From contig CM119270.1 in assembly GCA_051294375.1 (NCBI GenBank), positions 9,673,530 through 9,737,529 on the forward strand: a stretch of DNA of 64,000 nt, in the 5' to 3' direction. This document shows positions 24,777-36,018 of this stretch, piece by piece. Numbering within the stretch: position 1 is the first letter of the stretch; each line of letters begins with the position of its first letter. A program made the position numbers and the translations under genes. The notes below the pieces were generated by a model. That model searched no databases. It was given only the letters and a program-made list of their open reading frames with translations, and had not been told where the DNA came from. The stretch is from Paraspadella gotoi (taxonomy: Eukaryota; Chaetognatha).

Positions 24777-25401
24777 TCTAAAAAGAAGGGACTGGGGGAG
24801 GGAGAGAGAGAGGGAGAGAGTCTCTAAAAAAAGGACTGGGAGAAGAGAAGAGAGAGAGAGTCTCTTAAAAGAAGGGACTGGGGAAGGGAGAGAGAGAGTC
24901 TCTAAAAAAGGGACTGGGGAGGGAGGAGAAGAGATAAGAGAGAGAGAAGAGAGAGAGTCTTTAAAAAGAAAGGAACAGGGGGAGAGAGAGAGAAAGTCTC
25001 TAAAAAGAAGGGACTGGGGGAGGGAGGGAGAGAGAGAGATTCTTTAAAAAAAGGGACTGGGGGAGGGAGAGACAGAGAGAGAGAGAGAGAGTCTCTAAAA
25101 AGAAGGGACTGGGAGAGAGAGAGAGAATCTCTAAAAAAAAGGGACTGGGGAAGGAGAGAGAGAGAGAGTCTCTAAAAAGAAGGGACTGGGGGAGGGAGAG
25201 AGAGAGGGAGAGAGTCTCTAAAAAAAAGGACTAGGGGAAAGAGAGAGAGAGAGAGAAGTCTCTTAAAAGAAGGGACTGGGGAATGGAGAGAGAGAGTCTC
25301 TAAAAAAGGGACTGGGGGAGAGAGAGAGAGAGAGAGTCTTTAAAAAAGAAGGGACAGGGGGAGAGAGAGAGAGAGTCTCTAAAAAGAAGGGACTGGGGAG
25401 G

Positions 25402-25432
<31 letters not shown>

Positions 25433-26083
25433 TCTATAAAAGAAGGGGACTGGGAGAGAGAGAGAGAGAGTCTCTAAAAAGAAGGGACTGGGGAGGGAGA
25501 GAGAAGAAAGAGAGTCTCTAAAAAGAGGGACTGGGGGAGTGAGAGAGAGAGAGATAGAGTCTCTTAAAAGAAGGGACTGGGGGAGGGAGAGAGAGAGAGA
25601 GAGAGAATCTCTAAAAAGAAGAGACTGGGGGAGTGAGAGAGAGAAGAGAGAGAGGCTCTAAAAAGAGGGGACTGGGGGAGGGAGAGGAGAGTCTCCTAAA
25701 AGGAGGACTGGGGAAGGGAGAGAGAGAGAGAGTCACTAAAAAGAAGAGACTGGGGGAGGGAGAGAGAGAGTCTCTAAAAAAAAGGGACTGGGGGAGGGAG
25801 AGAGAGAGAGAGTCTCTAAAAAGAAGGGACTGGGGGAAGGAGGAGGGAGAAGAGAGAGAGAGAGTCTCTAAAAAAGAAGGGACTGGGGGGAGGAGAGAGA
25901 GTCTCTAAAAAGAAGGGACTGGGGGAGAGGGAGAGAGAGGGAGAGAGAGTCTCTAAAAAGAAGGGACTGGGGGATGGAGAGAGAGAGAGAGAGAAGTCTC
26001 TAAAAAGAAGGGACTGGGGGAGAGGGAGAGAGAGGGAGAAGAGAGTCTCTAAAAAGAAGGGACTGGGGGAGGGAGAGAGAGCA
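24449..26083 (+). repeat. Long minisatellite, unit built on GTCTCTAAAAAGAAGGGACTGGGGG
   Basis: More than thirty tandem units of about 40-60 bases. Each has the core TCTCTAAAAAGAAGGGACTG, then GGGGAGGGAG and a variable (GA)n tail. Length variation comes mostly from the GA tail. It lies in the intron between two AAA4 exons; the transcribed strand carries the pyrimidine-rich complement. Confidence 0.95.
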
Positions 26084-27045
26084 GCTCAAGCGAATATGGT
26101 TAACATGGAAAGCCATTCGAGAAGAAAATTAGTATGATTTATTCAGTTAAATGAAGCTGAAAAAAGGTTAAAAAAGATTAAAGCCGTAGCATACGAGCGG
26201 GTTTATTTATTCTCTGTTTATTCATGATGAAATGAAGAAAATCAGTTAATTTATGAGTCATAAGAAACTTTGAGGGTTAATCTGGGAATTTATTTTATTT
26301 TTACATGCCTGTTGTTGTTGTTGCTGCAAAGAATCGTATTAAAAAATTGAAAGACATTTACAATTATAAAGAAACCGATAAAAAATTCAAGCTTGAGTAA
26401 ATGTTTGACAAATGATAAGTATGTCGCGAAATAACTCCTAGTACGTATATACGTAGTCGATTCGTGAAAAACATCTTAGCCCGAAGCAAGAAAAAGTTTT
26501 TAATTTCAAAAATAGTTTCATGGGAAAATTTGTTTTCGTATTTCTTTTGTGTGTGTTTTTATTACGGTCTATGTTTCGCCAACGCAATTACACTTGCAAA
26601 GGTCACCCATGGGAGAAAACCACGTAAACCCCTGGCCCCATAATAAAAAAACTCTATTTCCGTCTTTTATGACTTTTCCCTCCATCCAGGCTTTAACACT
26701 TTTTCCATCGCCGCACGTTTCACCCCTTCTCCGCCGTCTCCGCCCCCTTCCACTCTGTCCATGTTCACTAACTCTCACTGACTCTCACCCGCGAACGCGA
26801 CCCTCTTCACCTGCGCTTCTCACTATCCTATCCTTAACCCTCACCCTCTCAATTCTATCCCCTTTCTTTCAACCACCTCACGCTTCAACCCCCACCGCCA
26901 CGCCCACCATCCCCCCGCCTCCGCTACCGGTGACGACGAACGCCTTCCCTCCTCCTCAGCGCCCCCTCCGGCTCCAGGCGGAACCAACGATTCCCGCCTC
27001 GAGCCGCGGCGTCCCGATTTCGCTCGTTCTTGAAGCGTGAGGTTG
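26084..27045 (-). other. Dynein intron; AT-rich then GC-rich stretch
   Basis: 26,084-26,540 is AT-rich and featureless. 26,550-27,045 is C- and CT-rich and carries a 163-codon plus-strand frame of low complexity (Pro/Ser/Thr/Leu-rich) without a recognisable domain. I do not call it a gene. Confidence 0.4.
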
Positions 27046-27330
27046 CAGTCAATGTGAAGGCGTGTCAATGAGTGGAATTTCGATGTGGCGGTAGTGCCCG
27101 TTTTAAGCGACAGTCAATGTGGAGGCGTGTCAATGTGGGGAATGTCGATGTGGCGATGGTGCCCGTTTTAAGCGACAGTAAATGTGGAGGCGTGTCAATG
27201 TGGGGAATGTTGATGTGGCAGTGGTGCCCGTTTTAAGCGTCAGTAAATGTGGAGGCGTGTCAATGTGGGGAATGTCAATGTGGCGGTGGTGCCCGTTTTA
27301 AGCGACAGTCAATGTGGGGTGGCGTCAATG
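27046..27330 (+). repeat. ~63 bp tandem repeat, about 4.5 units
   Basis: Unit contains GTGGAGGCGTGTCAATGTGG, GGAATGTCGATGTGGCG and TGGTGCCCGTTTTAAGCG. It is repeated from about 27,050 to 27,330 with few differences. Confidence 0.9.
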
Positions 27331-28692
27331 TCGAGAGTATTGGTGGTGTCCGTTCAGAGCGTGGAGGGGGTGTCCGTGTGGGTGTCGTGTGGCAGCATCA
27401 AGGGTTTGAAAAACGAGGACGTCGTCGCCAGAAGCGACGAAGGTGAGAATCGTGTGCGAAAGTTGAAAGAATCGACGAGTCGCGTATGAAGAAATACGAT
27501 TTTCCAAGGATAGCATTAAAAAAATGGAACAAGAATGAGTTAAGTTATAGATAACTGAGGGTTTAAACTGTTTGACAATTTAGAGTTTTTGAATTTGTTA
27601 GTACACCCCAGAGTACAGAAAATCGGTAAAAAACAACGCACAATTAACTTAGAAAGCTTAAAGCCCTCCTAAAAAAGGAAACCAGACAAATCAAAACAAA
27701 AAGTAAGGTATGGTTTGCACCGGAACCGGAACCTGCGGTTGGGGCCGATTTGTCTTTGTCGAAGGATCCTCCGCCAGCGCTGGCTTTACGCCCAGCACTG
27801 GGGCTTCGCGGGGCGTCGCCGCCCTGGCGCCAGGCGAGAGAGAGAGAGNNNNNNNNNNAGAGAGAGAGAGTGTGAAAAAATTGATTTATTCATAAAGAAA
27901 ATGACAAGTACCAGGCATCGTAATAAAAAAAATACGATTAAAATAAAGCATCTATCTTCCTTACAAAATACTAAAAAAAAATAATATAATACGTATATGG
28001 ATGTCAACAAAAAATATTGTAACGATTCGGGGGCTTGAAAATATCTTCCATTGAAAGCGCTTTATAACATGGTGCTAAAGGAGGAAGGATTCCTGAAGTA
28101 TTAGGAATCGCAAGGAATTTTCGGGACTATGATTTTATGAAAAACAAACAAAAACACAAAAAACCTCCATGTATATATGTATGGAACGAGTAGGACAACG
28201 TTCTATCTATATTTTGTTTACGATGAATACGGTATTTCCTTGATCACCTACCGGACTAGATGGTCTAGACAACCTATCTTTCTCCTTATCTTTCTGAAAA
28301 TTTTAAATTTAAAAGAATTAAACCCCCAAAAAAATTAATGATTTACATAGAAGTGAAAGGTTGGAAAGAAGCAAAAAGGAAAAAGATAAAATTAGTAAAA
28401 TTTAGTGCAGATAATAATTATTACTTACCCCTTGACCCTCTTGATTCTTGTCGCCGGCTAAGATTATTGGCTTCATAAGCTGGTAAAGAGCAGAAAACAC
28501 TTTAAATATTTATCATATATCAATGTGAATAGCGTGAATACTACATATACCTTTATTATTTTTACAGTTAAATCATGGTCTTAGTTTTCACACTCGGTAA
28601 ATATTCCAGGAAAGCGAATCTCAGGCCTTTATAATTATAACCTCACGAAGTTCAAGTCGTTCACCCCTTCTCTCTCTCTTTCCCTCTCTCAC
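27331..28692 (-). other. Dynein intron with (GA)n and 10 N gap
   Basis: Noncoding. (GA)n at 27,836-27,871 contains a ten-base gap (27,849-27,858). Nothing else recognised. Confidence 0.5.
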
Positions 28693-28854
28693 CTCGTGGA
28701 TCTCAATTCGCTCGTCGGGCGGAAAGAGGTTGGGCACCTCGCCCGAATTGAGGAGATTGTCCACATCCTCCAAGAAAGACTCGTCCTTGATCTGGGAGTC
28801 CGTCACTAAGAAGACCGTCGTCTTCCCGTGACCACCCGCGTTCTTCATGAGAGT
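28693..28854 (-). CDS. Dynein heavy chain exon: AAA4 Walker B region
   Basis: 162 nt, phase 0 at both ends. Acceptor is gctttcCAG|ACT, donor GAG|GTGAGA. It encodes GKTTVFLVTDSQIKDESFL, then EDVDNLLNSGEVPNLFPPDE. The VFL.TD.QIKDE.FLED..NLLN.GEVPNL pattern is diagnostic for axonemal dynein AAA4. The intron upstream of it is 16.7 kb. Confidence 0.96.
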
Positions 28855-30612
28855 CTGGAAAGCACAAAGGTATCGGGGGATGATGGAGGGATTCTTTGTT
28901 GGTTGGTCTTTTCTCTCTTTGTCTAACTAAACAACTATCACCTAATTTATCAATTGATCCAGCAATGAACTATAAAAGTCTGTTTCGAAGTTAGTTCCAA
29001 ATCTAATTACGTTTTTGCGTTCGTTTGTGCTAATTGTAGCGGATTGAATTAATTAATAAGAAGCATATCTGAAGCGGAAATCCTTAGTAACCCTTCTTTG
29101 AAACGTTGTGAAACATCAACACAGATTCAGAATACAGTAACTACGCTCTACACTTTTTTACGTTTTAAGGATTTCATAATAATTATGAACGAATATAATG
29201 TAGTAGACTTAAAAAACGTTTTTGTAACACAGTGTTGAATTTAATGTCTCCTTAAGGAATGACAACACATTCCAGGTGCAATAGAACCTATTCAATTCAA
29301 ATATCTATCTCTTTGTATCGCTCTATCTCTCTGTCTCTCCTATGTATAATTATATATGTAATTTATTGCAAACAATTTCATTCTAATTATCAGTTATTTT
29401 TTCAGCCTCTATTTAGTAATAAGTACTAATGATACATTATTTTCTCTCACATCATGGCCTGAACCTCGGTCCGCTTTACAAAAAACCGTTTTCAAAAAAT
29501 TTTTAACTCATCATTCAGCTGAGATATAGAGAGAAAGGTTTTTTTTGCAAAAATAAGTTCTTCTTCCACTGGGTTGACCTGAAAAGTTCCAAACTTTGCA
29601 TGTATGTTCTTTTATTTCTCGTCATCAAACCTACGGATTCGTTTAAAGTACTAAAAAAGGATGCATTACTTTTGATAAGCAAATAAAAATATAAGACATG
29701 AACTGATCAAATAATCCCTCCGTGTGATTGTAGAGAAAAGCATAAAATACATCAACAATGCGTCGGTATATTTTTATCATGAAAAGTTATCGAGTTTTAC
29801 TATTTCGTTACAAAAAAGTACGAAATTTTTCGGTTTGTTAGATAAAGGTAAGAAAACTTTATCCGCGCTTAAAAAAAAATCCGAAAGAACGAAGCGGTTT
29901 CTGATAATTTTGGTTCCTAGCAATTTTTGCACCAGTAGCGCAGTAAATATTACAAAACCACGGATGATTTCTGAAACTGCAGTGTTTGGGCTATCCAACG
30001 CCGCCGGAACAAAGAAAATCTATAAAGGCCTTGACTAAAAAATACTGAAAATAAACACAACGCTTGGTCTGAATTCTTTTTAAATTTTTTTTATTTTGCG
30101 GTATTTACTGTATAAGTCAATTAAATATACAGCGGTCATGCACTGATTCCGATTCTGTTGGGTTTAGCCTAACTTTCAAGCACATAACGAAAAAAATAAA
30201 TTGACGACCTAGTAAGAAATAATAGCAATTAATCCAAATTTTTTTCTCAAAATTTGTTGTCATTTTGGTTTCTTACTGTTTTTTCCAAACATGCCCTTTA
30301 AAATTATAAAAATAAAGATTAGGTAATGAAACTACAATGTCTTAGGTACATTTCATTGCCGGAACAAAGAAAATTCATTGATATCATAGTATCAATATGG
30401 AGCCCTGAAATAACTTATTTTCTTTGCAATTTACCCCTTTATTGATAAAAGCCTTGTATTATAATAAAAAATAAAAACAACAATTTTACCATACAGCTAC
30501 ATACATTTGCGTGTTATTAAAAGATTGTTATGCTTTTTTTAATACAAAATTGTTATAATAATATAGCTAATGGGCATTATGCAAAGGTTTTAATTTGCAC
30601 CTGAAGATGACA
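28855..30612 (-). other. Giant dynein intron, first part; nothing recognised
   Basis: AT-rich. A 104-codon plus-strand frame at 29,724-30,038 contains SALKKKSERTKRF and matches nothing I know. The phrase GCCGGAACAAAG recurs at about 30,001, 30,358 and 30,671, suggesting old repeat material. Confidence 0.45.
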
Positions 30613-31136
30613 AAAATAAAAAAATCTGATAATATAGCCTTTTAGCCCTATGTCAGTAGTTTTTAAATCAGCCGGAACAAAGTTTGAACTCCTAAATTTT
30701 CATATTTAAATCATATGTTTTTTAAGATTCCTTCATGAATTTTTTAAATTTTTTTGTTTTCAACAAAATGATAATTCATTATCCTTAGTAATTATATAAA
30801 CATTTGAGGTATAGAAAATTTTTGTTTATATCAGAAACATAATTTAATCTTTTCTCTTTCAGAATCTATATTTATTTATTTTTTTAAATACAGCCAAGTG
30901 TGTTTAATTTAATTTCAAAAGTTGTTATACTTTTGACTAAGATTCCGATCCAGATTTTTAAAAAATCCGTGGAAATATTTGAGAAAAATTATATGGAAAA
31001 GATGCCCCATAATTATGGCTTTAATATGATACCAGTCTCATCGTTCTATCATTTTTGGTTCAAAAGATATCATAGAAAATCAATTTTTTTATTACCAATG
31101 AAGTCACTCGGCAAAAGCTAAAAATTTAAGTGGAAC
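30613..31136 (+). repeat. ~500 bp interspersed repeat, copy 2
   Basis: Second copy of the repeat at 21,925-22,425. It keeps the peptide-level similarity KNYMEKMPHNYGFNMIPVS in one frame despite a small insertion near 30,950. Confidence 0.85.
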
Positions 31137-31592
31137 CAAAAAGAAAATTTAACGAACGCAGATTTGTTTTAAAAATTGGGCGTGGAAAATGACCATTTTT
31201 TGTACATTATTTTTCAACGCGTGGGTCGATTGATTTGAAATGTTACATCAACAATATTGACATCATTTCCTATCAGTAAATGTAAAAATATTTAAAATAA
31301 CATTATAAACGACCAGATAACTTGTCTATCTACTCCGTCGGTTTCCTTCGTTTTTTTTCAACTTTTTTTACGACGGTAAGTAAGGATAAGACGAACAAAA
31401 TTTGTGGTGCGTAACGTAAAAAAAAAAGCCGTATAAAAACATTCATCAAAAATTCGGGCGATATCTTTTCCTAGCAAAAAATATAGATATGTTGTCGTAA
31501 AGTAAAACTTCCAAGCCAGTCATCTTTTCACATTACCGACGGGCTGGGACGAACGGATCTCCAATCATTGAAAGATTTACATCTGGCACTTC

Positions 31593-31600
<8 letters not shown>

Positions 31601-31636
<36 letters not shown>
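31601..31636 (+). repeat. (GA)n microsatellite, short
   Basis: Perfect GA repeat of about 36 bases. The surrounding 31,137-32,040 is featureless intron. Confidence 0.9.
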
Positions 31637-31639
<3 letters not shown>

Positions 31640-32029
31640 TCTGCCCAAACTTGCAATTTTTCACGTGACACTCACTGAACCGGCCGGACAGGAATCGGCA
31701 AAAAAAGAAAGAAGAGACAAGAAAAGATGGAACGAAAAAAAAATATTTAAAGATTAATTATAAAATTGTTGGGAAATGGTAGAAACTGTCGAAGGTTCTC
31801 AATCTTGCATCTGGATGACTAATGTAATGTGAAATTCAAACTGAAGAGTGCTCACTACTCAGTTTTACCTGAATAAAAATTCGATTCTATGGTTTGTAAA
31901 TTTCAGAGTTTTAATTTAAATGAATAGAATGTGATTAAAAGCAGGTTTTTTTTCTATGTTTTTAGACTGAGACAAATTTATTCATGAACAGAGTAAGTTC
32001 AAAATGCTAAAAAATATTTTTGAGGGAGA

Positions 32030-32285
32030 TAGAAAGTAAAAAAAAAAGCTAGTATATAGTACTTTTAAAGTATAGAAAGTAAAAGAAAAAGCTAGTATAT
32101 AGTACTTTTAAAGTATAGAAAGTAAAAAAAAAGCTAGTATATAGTACTTTTAAAGTATAGAAAGTAAAAGAAAAAGCTAGTATATAGTACTTTTAAAGTA
32201 TAGAAAGTAAAAGAAAAAGCTAGTATATAGTACTTTTAAAGTATAGAAAGTAAAAGAAAAAGCTAGTATATAGTACTTTTACTCT
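32030..32285 (+). repeat. 43 bp tandem repeat, about six units
   Basis: Unit GCTAGTATATAGTACTTTTA followed by AAGTATAGAAAGTAAAAG. Unit starts fall at 32,048, 32,091, 32,132, 32,176, 32,219 and 32,262, with almost no divergence, so it is young. ATATAGTACTTTTA plus TAAAAG makes the unit partly self-complementary. Confidence 0.95.
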
Positions 32286-33008
32286 ATGGTAAGTCATGAG
32301 CTAAGGAAGAGGCTTCGAATCCGAAATCCCGGGTTGCATTTCAAGGCCGCCAAGAAAAACGCGAGATACAAAGGGGAAGGTGAGGCGAGATAAGCCTGGG
32401 GCGTCGGCTTTTCCAGAGTCTAGAAAAAATGTTAAAAAGCCTCAGGAATAACAAAAAAAGAAAAAAAAATTGGAAAAAAATTATCCGATTTAAAAAAAGT
32501 TAATCTATATCAAATACTTTCTTATAGAACTCTTAAAGAATTCTAATAACTCAGATAAAAATGATAAAATAATTAATTTTACAACTTTTATAATTTAAAA
32601 ACAGACAAATTTAATTAATATAGGGAGAAAAATTTTTTTTTATAAATAATTAATATTCTTTATTATATCTCTTCTATCCTTGAACAGAAGCACTTTGTAA
32701 AGAGGAAATATTTTGAAAACATATTTGAATAGTTTCTTTAATTTCGTTGCGTTTAAATTTAGACGAAAAGTAAATTCAATTATAATTTATTTACAAACAA
32801 CGATTACATGAAAAGATCGGACATGTTTCGGATTTTTTTTACAAGCCTTTATCAGCGCTTTTAAAAAGCCGTTTGAAAATAAATTATTATTTACCTTACT
32901 TTTCGTCTGAAAACATATTTGAAAAGGGGATAATTGGTTGTACGAATTTTATATTAAGTATACGGACAATCAATTATTGTTTAACAAGGATAATTTAAAA
33001 AAGATTTT
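32286..33008 (-). other. Intron sequence; weak tRNA-like motif, otherwise nothing
   Basis: A GGCTTCGAATCCGAAATCCCG stretch at about 32,311 recalls a tRNA B box but I could not fold a tRNA. The remainder is AT-rich. Confidence 0.35.
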
Positions 33009-33282
33009 AACAAGTTTGAGCAAACAATGTCGGATCTGCCTACGATAATTAAGTCGCTGTTCCAATCCCAACTTGCATAATTTGGTCAACTTTCATAATT
33101 TAATCAACTTGCATAATTAAATCAACTGGCATAATTTTGTCAATTGACATAATTTGGTCATCTGGCATAATTTGATCAACTGGCATAATTTGGTCAACTG
33201 GCATAATTTTGTCAACTTGCATAATTTGGTCAACTGACATAATTTGCTCAACTGCAAAATTTGGTCAACCGGTATAATTTGG

Positions 33283-33313
<31 letters not shown>

Positions 33314-34383
33314 GAGAGAGATAAAGAGAAACTTTTAAAAATTGACATAAATGTGTCTTTTGGTTTTCTTTTTTAAACTCTTTTCAACTCCTACGATTCC
33401 ATCAAAAACTTATATCCAGCTTAATCTCATAGTTTACTACCCACACACATAATTTCATTTCAATTTATCTATCCAATTTTTAATAAATATAATAATTATG
33501 AGTAAATATAAGTAAAAATTCCTCAAGTAAATATGACTTTTGTTTTTTCCATTTCCATTCGCATGATCATTAGCGGTAGTTAATTAATAAATTAATTAAT
33601 TTGATCCGAAATGTTAGTTTTTAGGTTTTTTCGTCACTTACAACGACAAAAGCAACGATGACAATGATGGCAACGACGACGACAATAACGACTGACTTGA
33701 TTGATTGATTGATTAAATAATTAATTAATTGATAAATAAATTGATTGATTGAATAATTAATTAATATATAAAAAAATGATTTATTTAATAATTAATTGAT
33801 TGATTAATTAATTAACTAAATGAATAATTATCTGATTAATTATTTGATTAATTAATACATCTTTCATTTACATTTAATATAAAATAAAAAAAAGCATAAT
33901 CAATTAGTGAAACAGGTTTTTTGTTTTTTCCATTTGAACTCATTTCCACTTAGACGATTTCATCGAAACTTTAATTCCAGCTTAATCACACACTTTTCTA
34001 CCCATATACAAAATTTCAAATCAATCGTCCCATCCACTCATGAGTAATTGGCGTTCAAATCGTAAATTTTTTTTTTCCATTTAAACTCTTTTCCACTCGC
34101 ACGAATCCTTCAAAACTGCAAATCAAGCTCAAACACACACATCCCTACCCACACACAAAATTTCATTCCAATCCATCCAATCACGAGTAATTGGAGTTTT
34201 TTTTGCTAAAATGGGACGGATGGACAGACAGACGGACGGACATCGTTTTTTTTGCATAATTGATCATAATTTAATGTTCTGATATGATATCAGTGAATGC
34301 CCAACAAGACTTCGGGGGGCGGACCGACGGACCGACAAAGTGAATTATAGAGTCGGGATCTGCTTATAAGCTGATCCGACTAA
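33009..34383 (+). mobile_element. Hairpin-ended repeat family 1 (HINE-like), complete copy C
   Basis: About 1.38 kb with both ends present. The 5' end is AACAAGTTTGAGCAAACAAT then GTCGGATCTGCCTACGAT (33,009-33,045). Next is a ~20 bp minisatellite (AACTGGCATAATTTGGTC-like, 33,070-33,290) and a (CAAT)n run. The body contains two or three ~110 bp subrepeats (pattern TTTCATTTCAATCCATCCAATCACGAGTAATTGG). Near the end come (GGAC)n and the conserved 3' block, with the terminal hairpin at 34,351-34,381. No open frame. Confidence 0.8.
33062..33290 (+). repeat. ~20 bp minisatellite inside family 1 copy C
   Basis: About a dozen variants of AACTTGCATAATTTGGTC, placed directly after the element's 5' end. 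Confidence 0.9.
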
Positions 34384-36018
34384 AAAAGAGGACCAAAAAA
34401 AAAAACCAAAGGGAAAAAAAAGGAAGTAAACGAAAAAAGTGATGAAGAAAATAGGAAGGAAAAAGTCGTGACTTGTGAGCCAAAAACCTTAAAGAAAAAG
34501 GAGAAAGAAAGGAAAGGAAGGAAAGAAGAGAGAAGAAAAAGAGATTAATGGAAAAAAAGAAAAAAGTGAGGAAAAAACGAAAAAGAAAAAAGTGGTTATA
34601 AAAAATAGGAAACGATGTGTAGTACATACAAGCATAAGGATCGTCGCAATCGCATAAGACGACAAATTTTGATACTAAAAAAATCAAATTTGAGAAAAGA
34701 AAATTAATTAATAAACAGAAAGAAAAAGAAAAAAACATAAAACAGTAAAATAATTTATTTTCAAGTTTAATTTTTAGCAAGTGCTACGTCTGGAGAGACA
34801 TTATTGAAGGTACTTTTGTTTTACTTTTACCCCGCATAAGCGAGCAGTTTGATCGAATGCGACCTCTCTAAACACTGTCAACATTCCCAGACAAAAGACA
34901 AAGTGAAACTTAAATCAGACTGACGAAGTAAAGACTAAAGTGAAGTAAAATGAAGTAAAGTAAAATAAAATAATAAAGTAAATATATATTTAAAAAAATG
35001 TTATTCTGATTGATATTTAGAATATTTAGAAAGAAGATCCACGAAAATCTCGGATGTAAATTTGGGAATAAATAGCGATAATAAAAGTTTTTAGAGGGAA
35101 AAAATTAATCAGAGAGAGAGAGAGAAAGAGAGAGAAAGCCAAATCGTTTTCAGACGAATCAGCAGCAGCAGCAGAGGCACCCAAAAAAAAGAAGCAGCAG
35201 GAGAAAAGAGAGAAAAAGTAAAAGCCCCTGCAGAGCCAGCTGCAGAGAAAGAAATCAAAAAGCAGCAGCAGATGCAGCAGGAGAAAAGAAAGAAAAAGAA
35301 TAAGCCCCTGCAGAGCCAGCTGCAGACTCGTTTTTTTCCCCTTTCTCTATGAATCAGTGACTAGGGAAAAGAGAGAGGGAGAGAGACATGTAATTAAAAG
35401 AGAAAAGAGAGAGAGAAAGAAAATAAAAATAAAAGAGAGAAAATTTGTTTGTTTTGATAAAACGTAAACAAAACATATTTAATAACTGTCCCGACTCAAT
35501 TTTAAGCACATCGATGATGAGAAGCTGTATATAAATTTTCAGCTTCATACACCCAAATTTAATCATAAAAAAGGCGATCTATAATTTGGAACGCCGACGA
35601 CAACGACGACGACGACGCCGACGACGACGCCACTTATACGCAAAAGTGTAACAATATCAATAACAATAACAACAAAAAACTAAGCTAAAGCCAAAGGGAG
35701 ATTAAAACAAAGTGAATGCAATGAGGGTCAAGGGTAAAAAGATCAAAAGTCAAACTTAGCGGACGAGAAGAAAAGGTCAGCGTGGAGGTCGACCCGACAT
35801 TGACCAGTCCTTGTTTGCGAGAGGTCGGGAAAGAGGTAAGGCGTCAAAGAGAGAAAGTAGAAAAGGACATGAATAAGGAAAGTAAGGGACTAAGGGTAAG
35901 AAAGAGGAAGGTGAGTGACCTCAGAAGGCATGAAGGTATTGAAGGAAGGGAAGTTAAACAGACGAGGAAGGGGAGTGATGTAAAGAAAAGGGAGAAGGTT
36001 TTTTGAAGTATATTCAAA
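34384..36018 (-). other. Giant intron; purine-rich tracts and a CAG-rich duplication
   Basis: 34,384-34,760 is A/G-rich. 35,158-35,330 is an imperfect ~105 bp tandem duplication containing CAGCAGCAG, AGAAGCAGCAGGAGAAAAG and CCCCTGCAGAGCCAGCTGCAG, possibly a decayed coding fragment rich in Lys and Gln. 35,592-35,632 is a (GAC)n run. No gene supported. Confidence 0.45.

Noticed and set aside
26549-27040. 163-codon plus-strand frame
   Set aside because: Low-complexity Pro/Ser/Thr/Leu translation of a C-rich stretch inside a dynein intron, with no domain and no splice context.
29724-30038. 104-codon frame in the giant intron
   Set aside because: No recognisable domain, AT-rich composition like its surroundings, and no splice or promoter support.
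33062-33290. Regularly spaced ~20 bp repeats that superficially resemble a CRISPR array
   Set aside because: The units are contiguous with no unique spacers, the genome is eukaryotic, and the array sits inside a transposon-like repeat.
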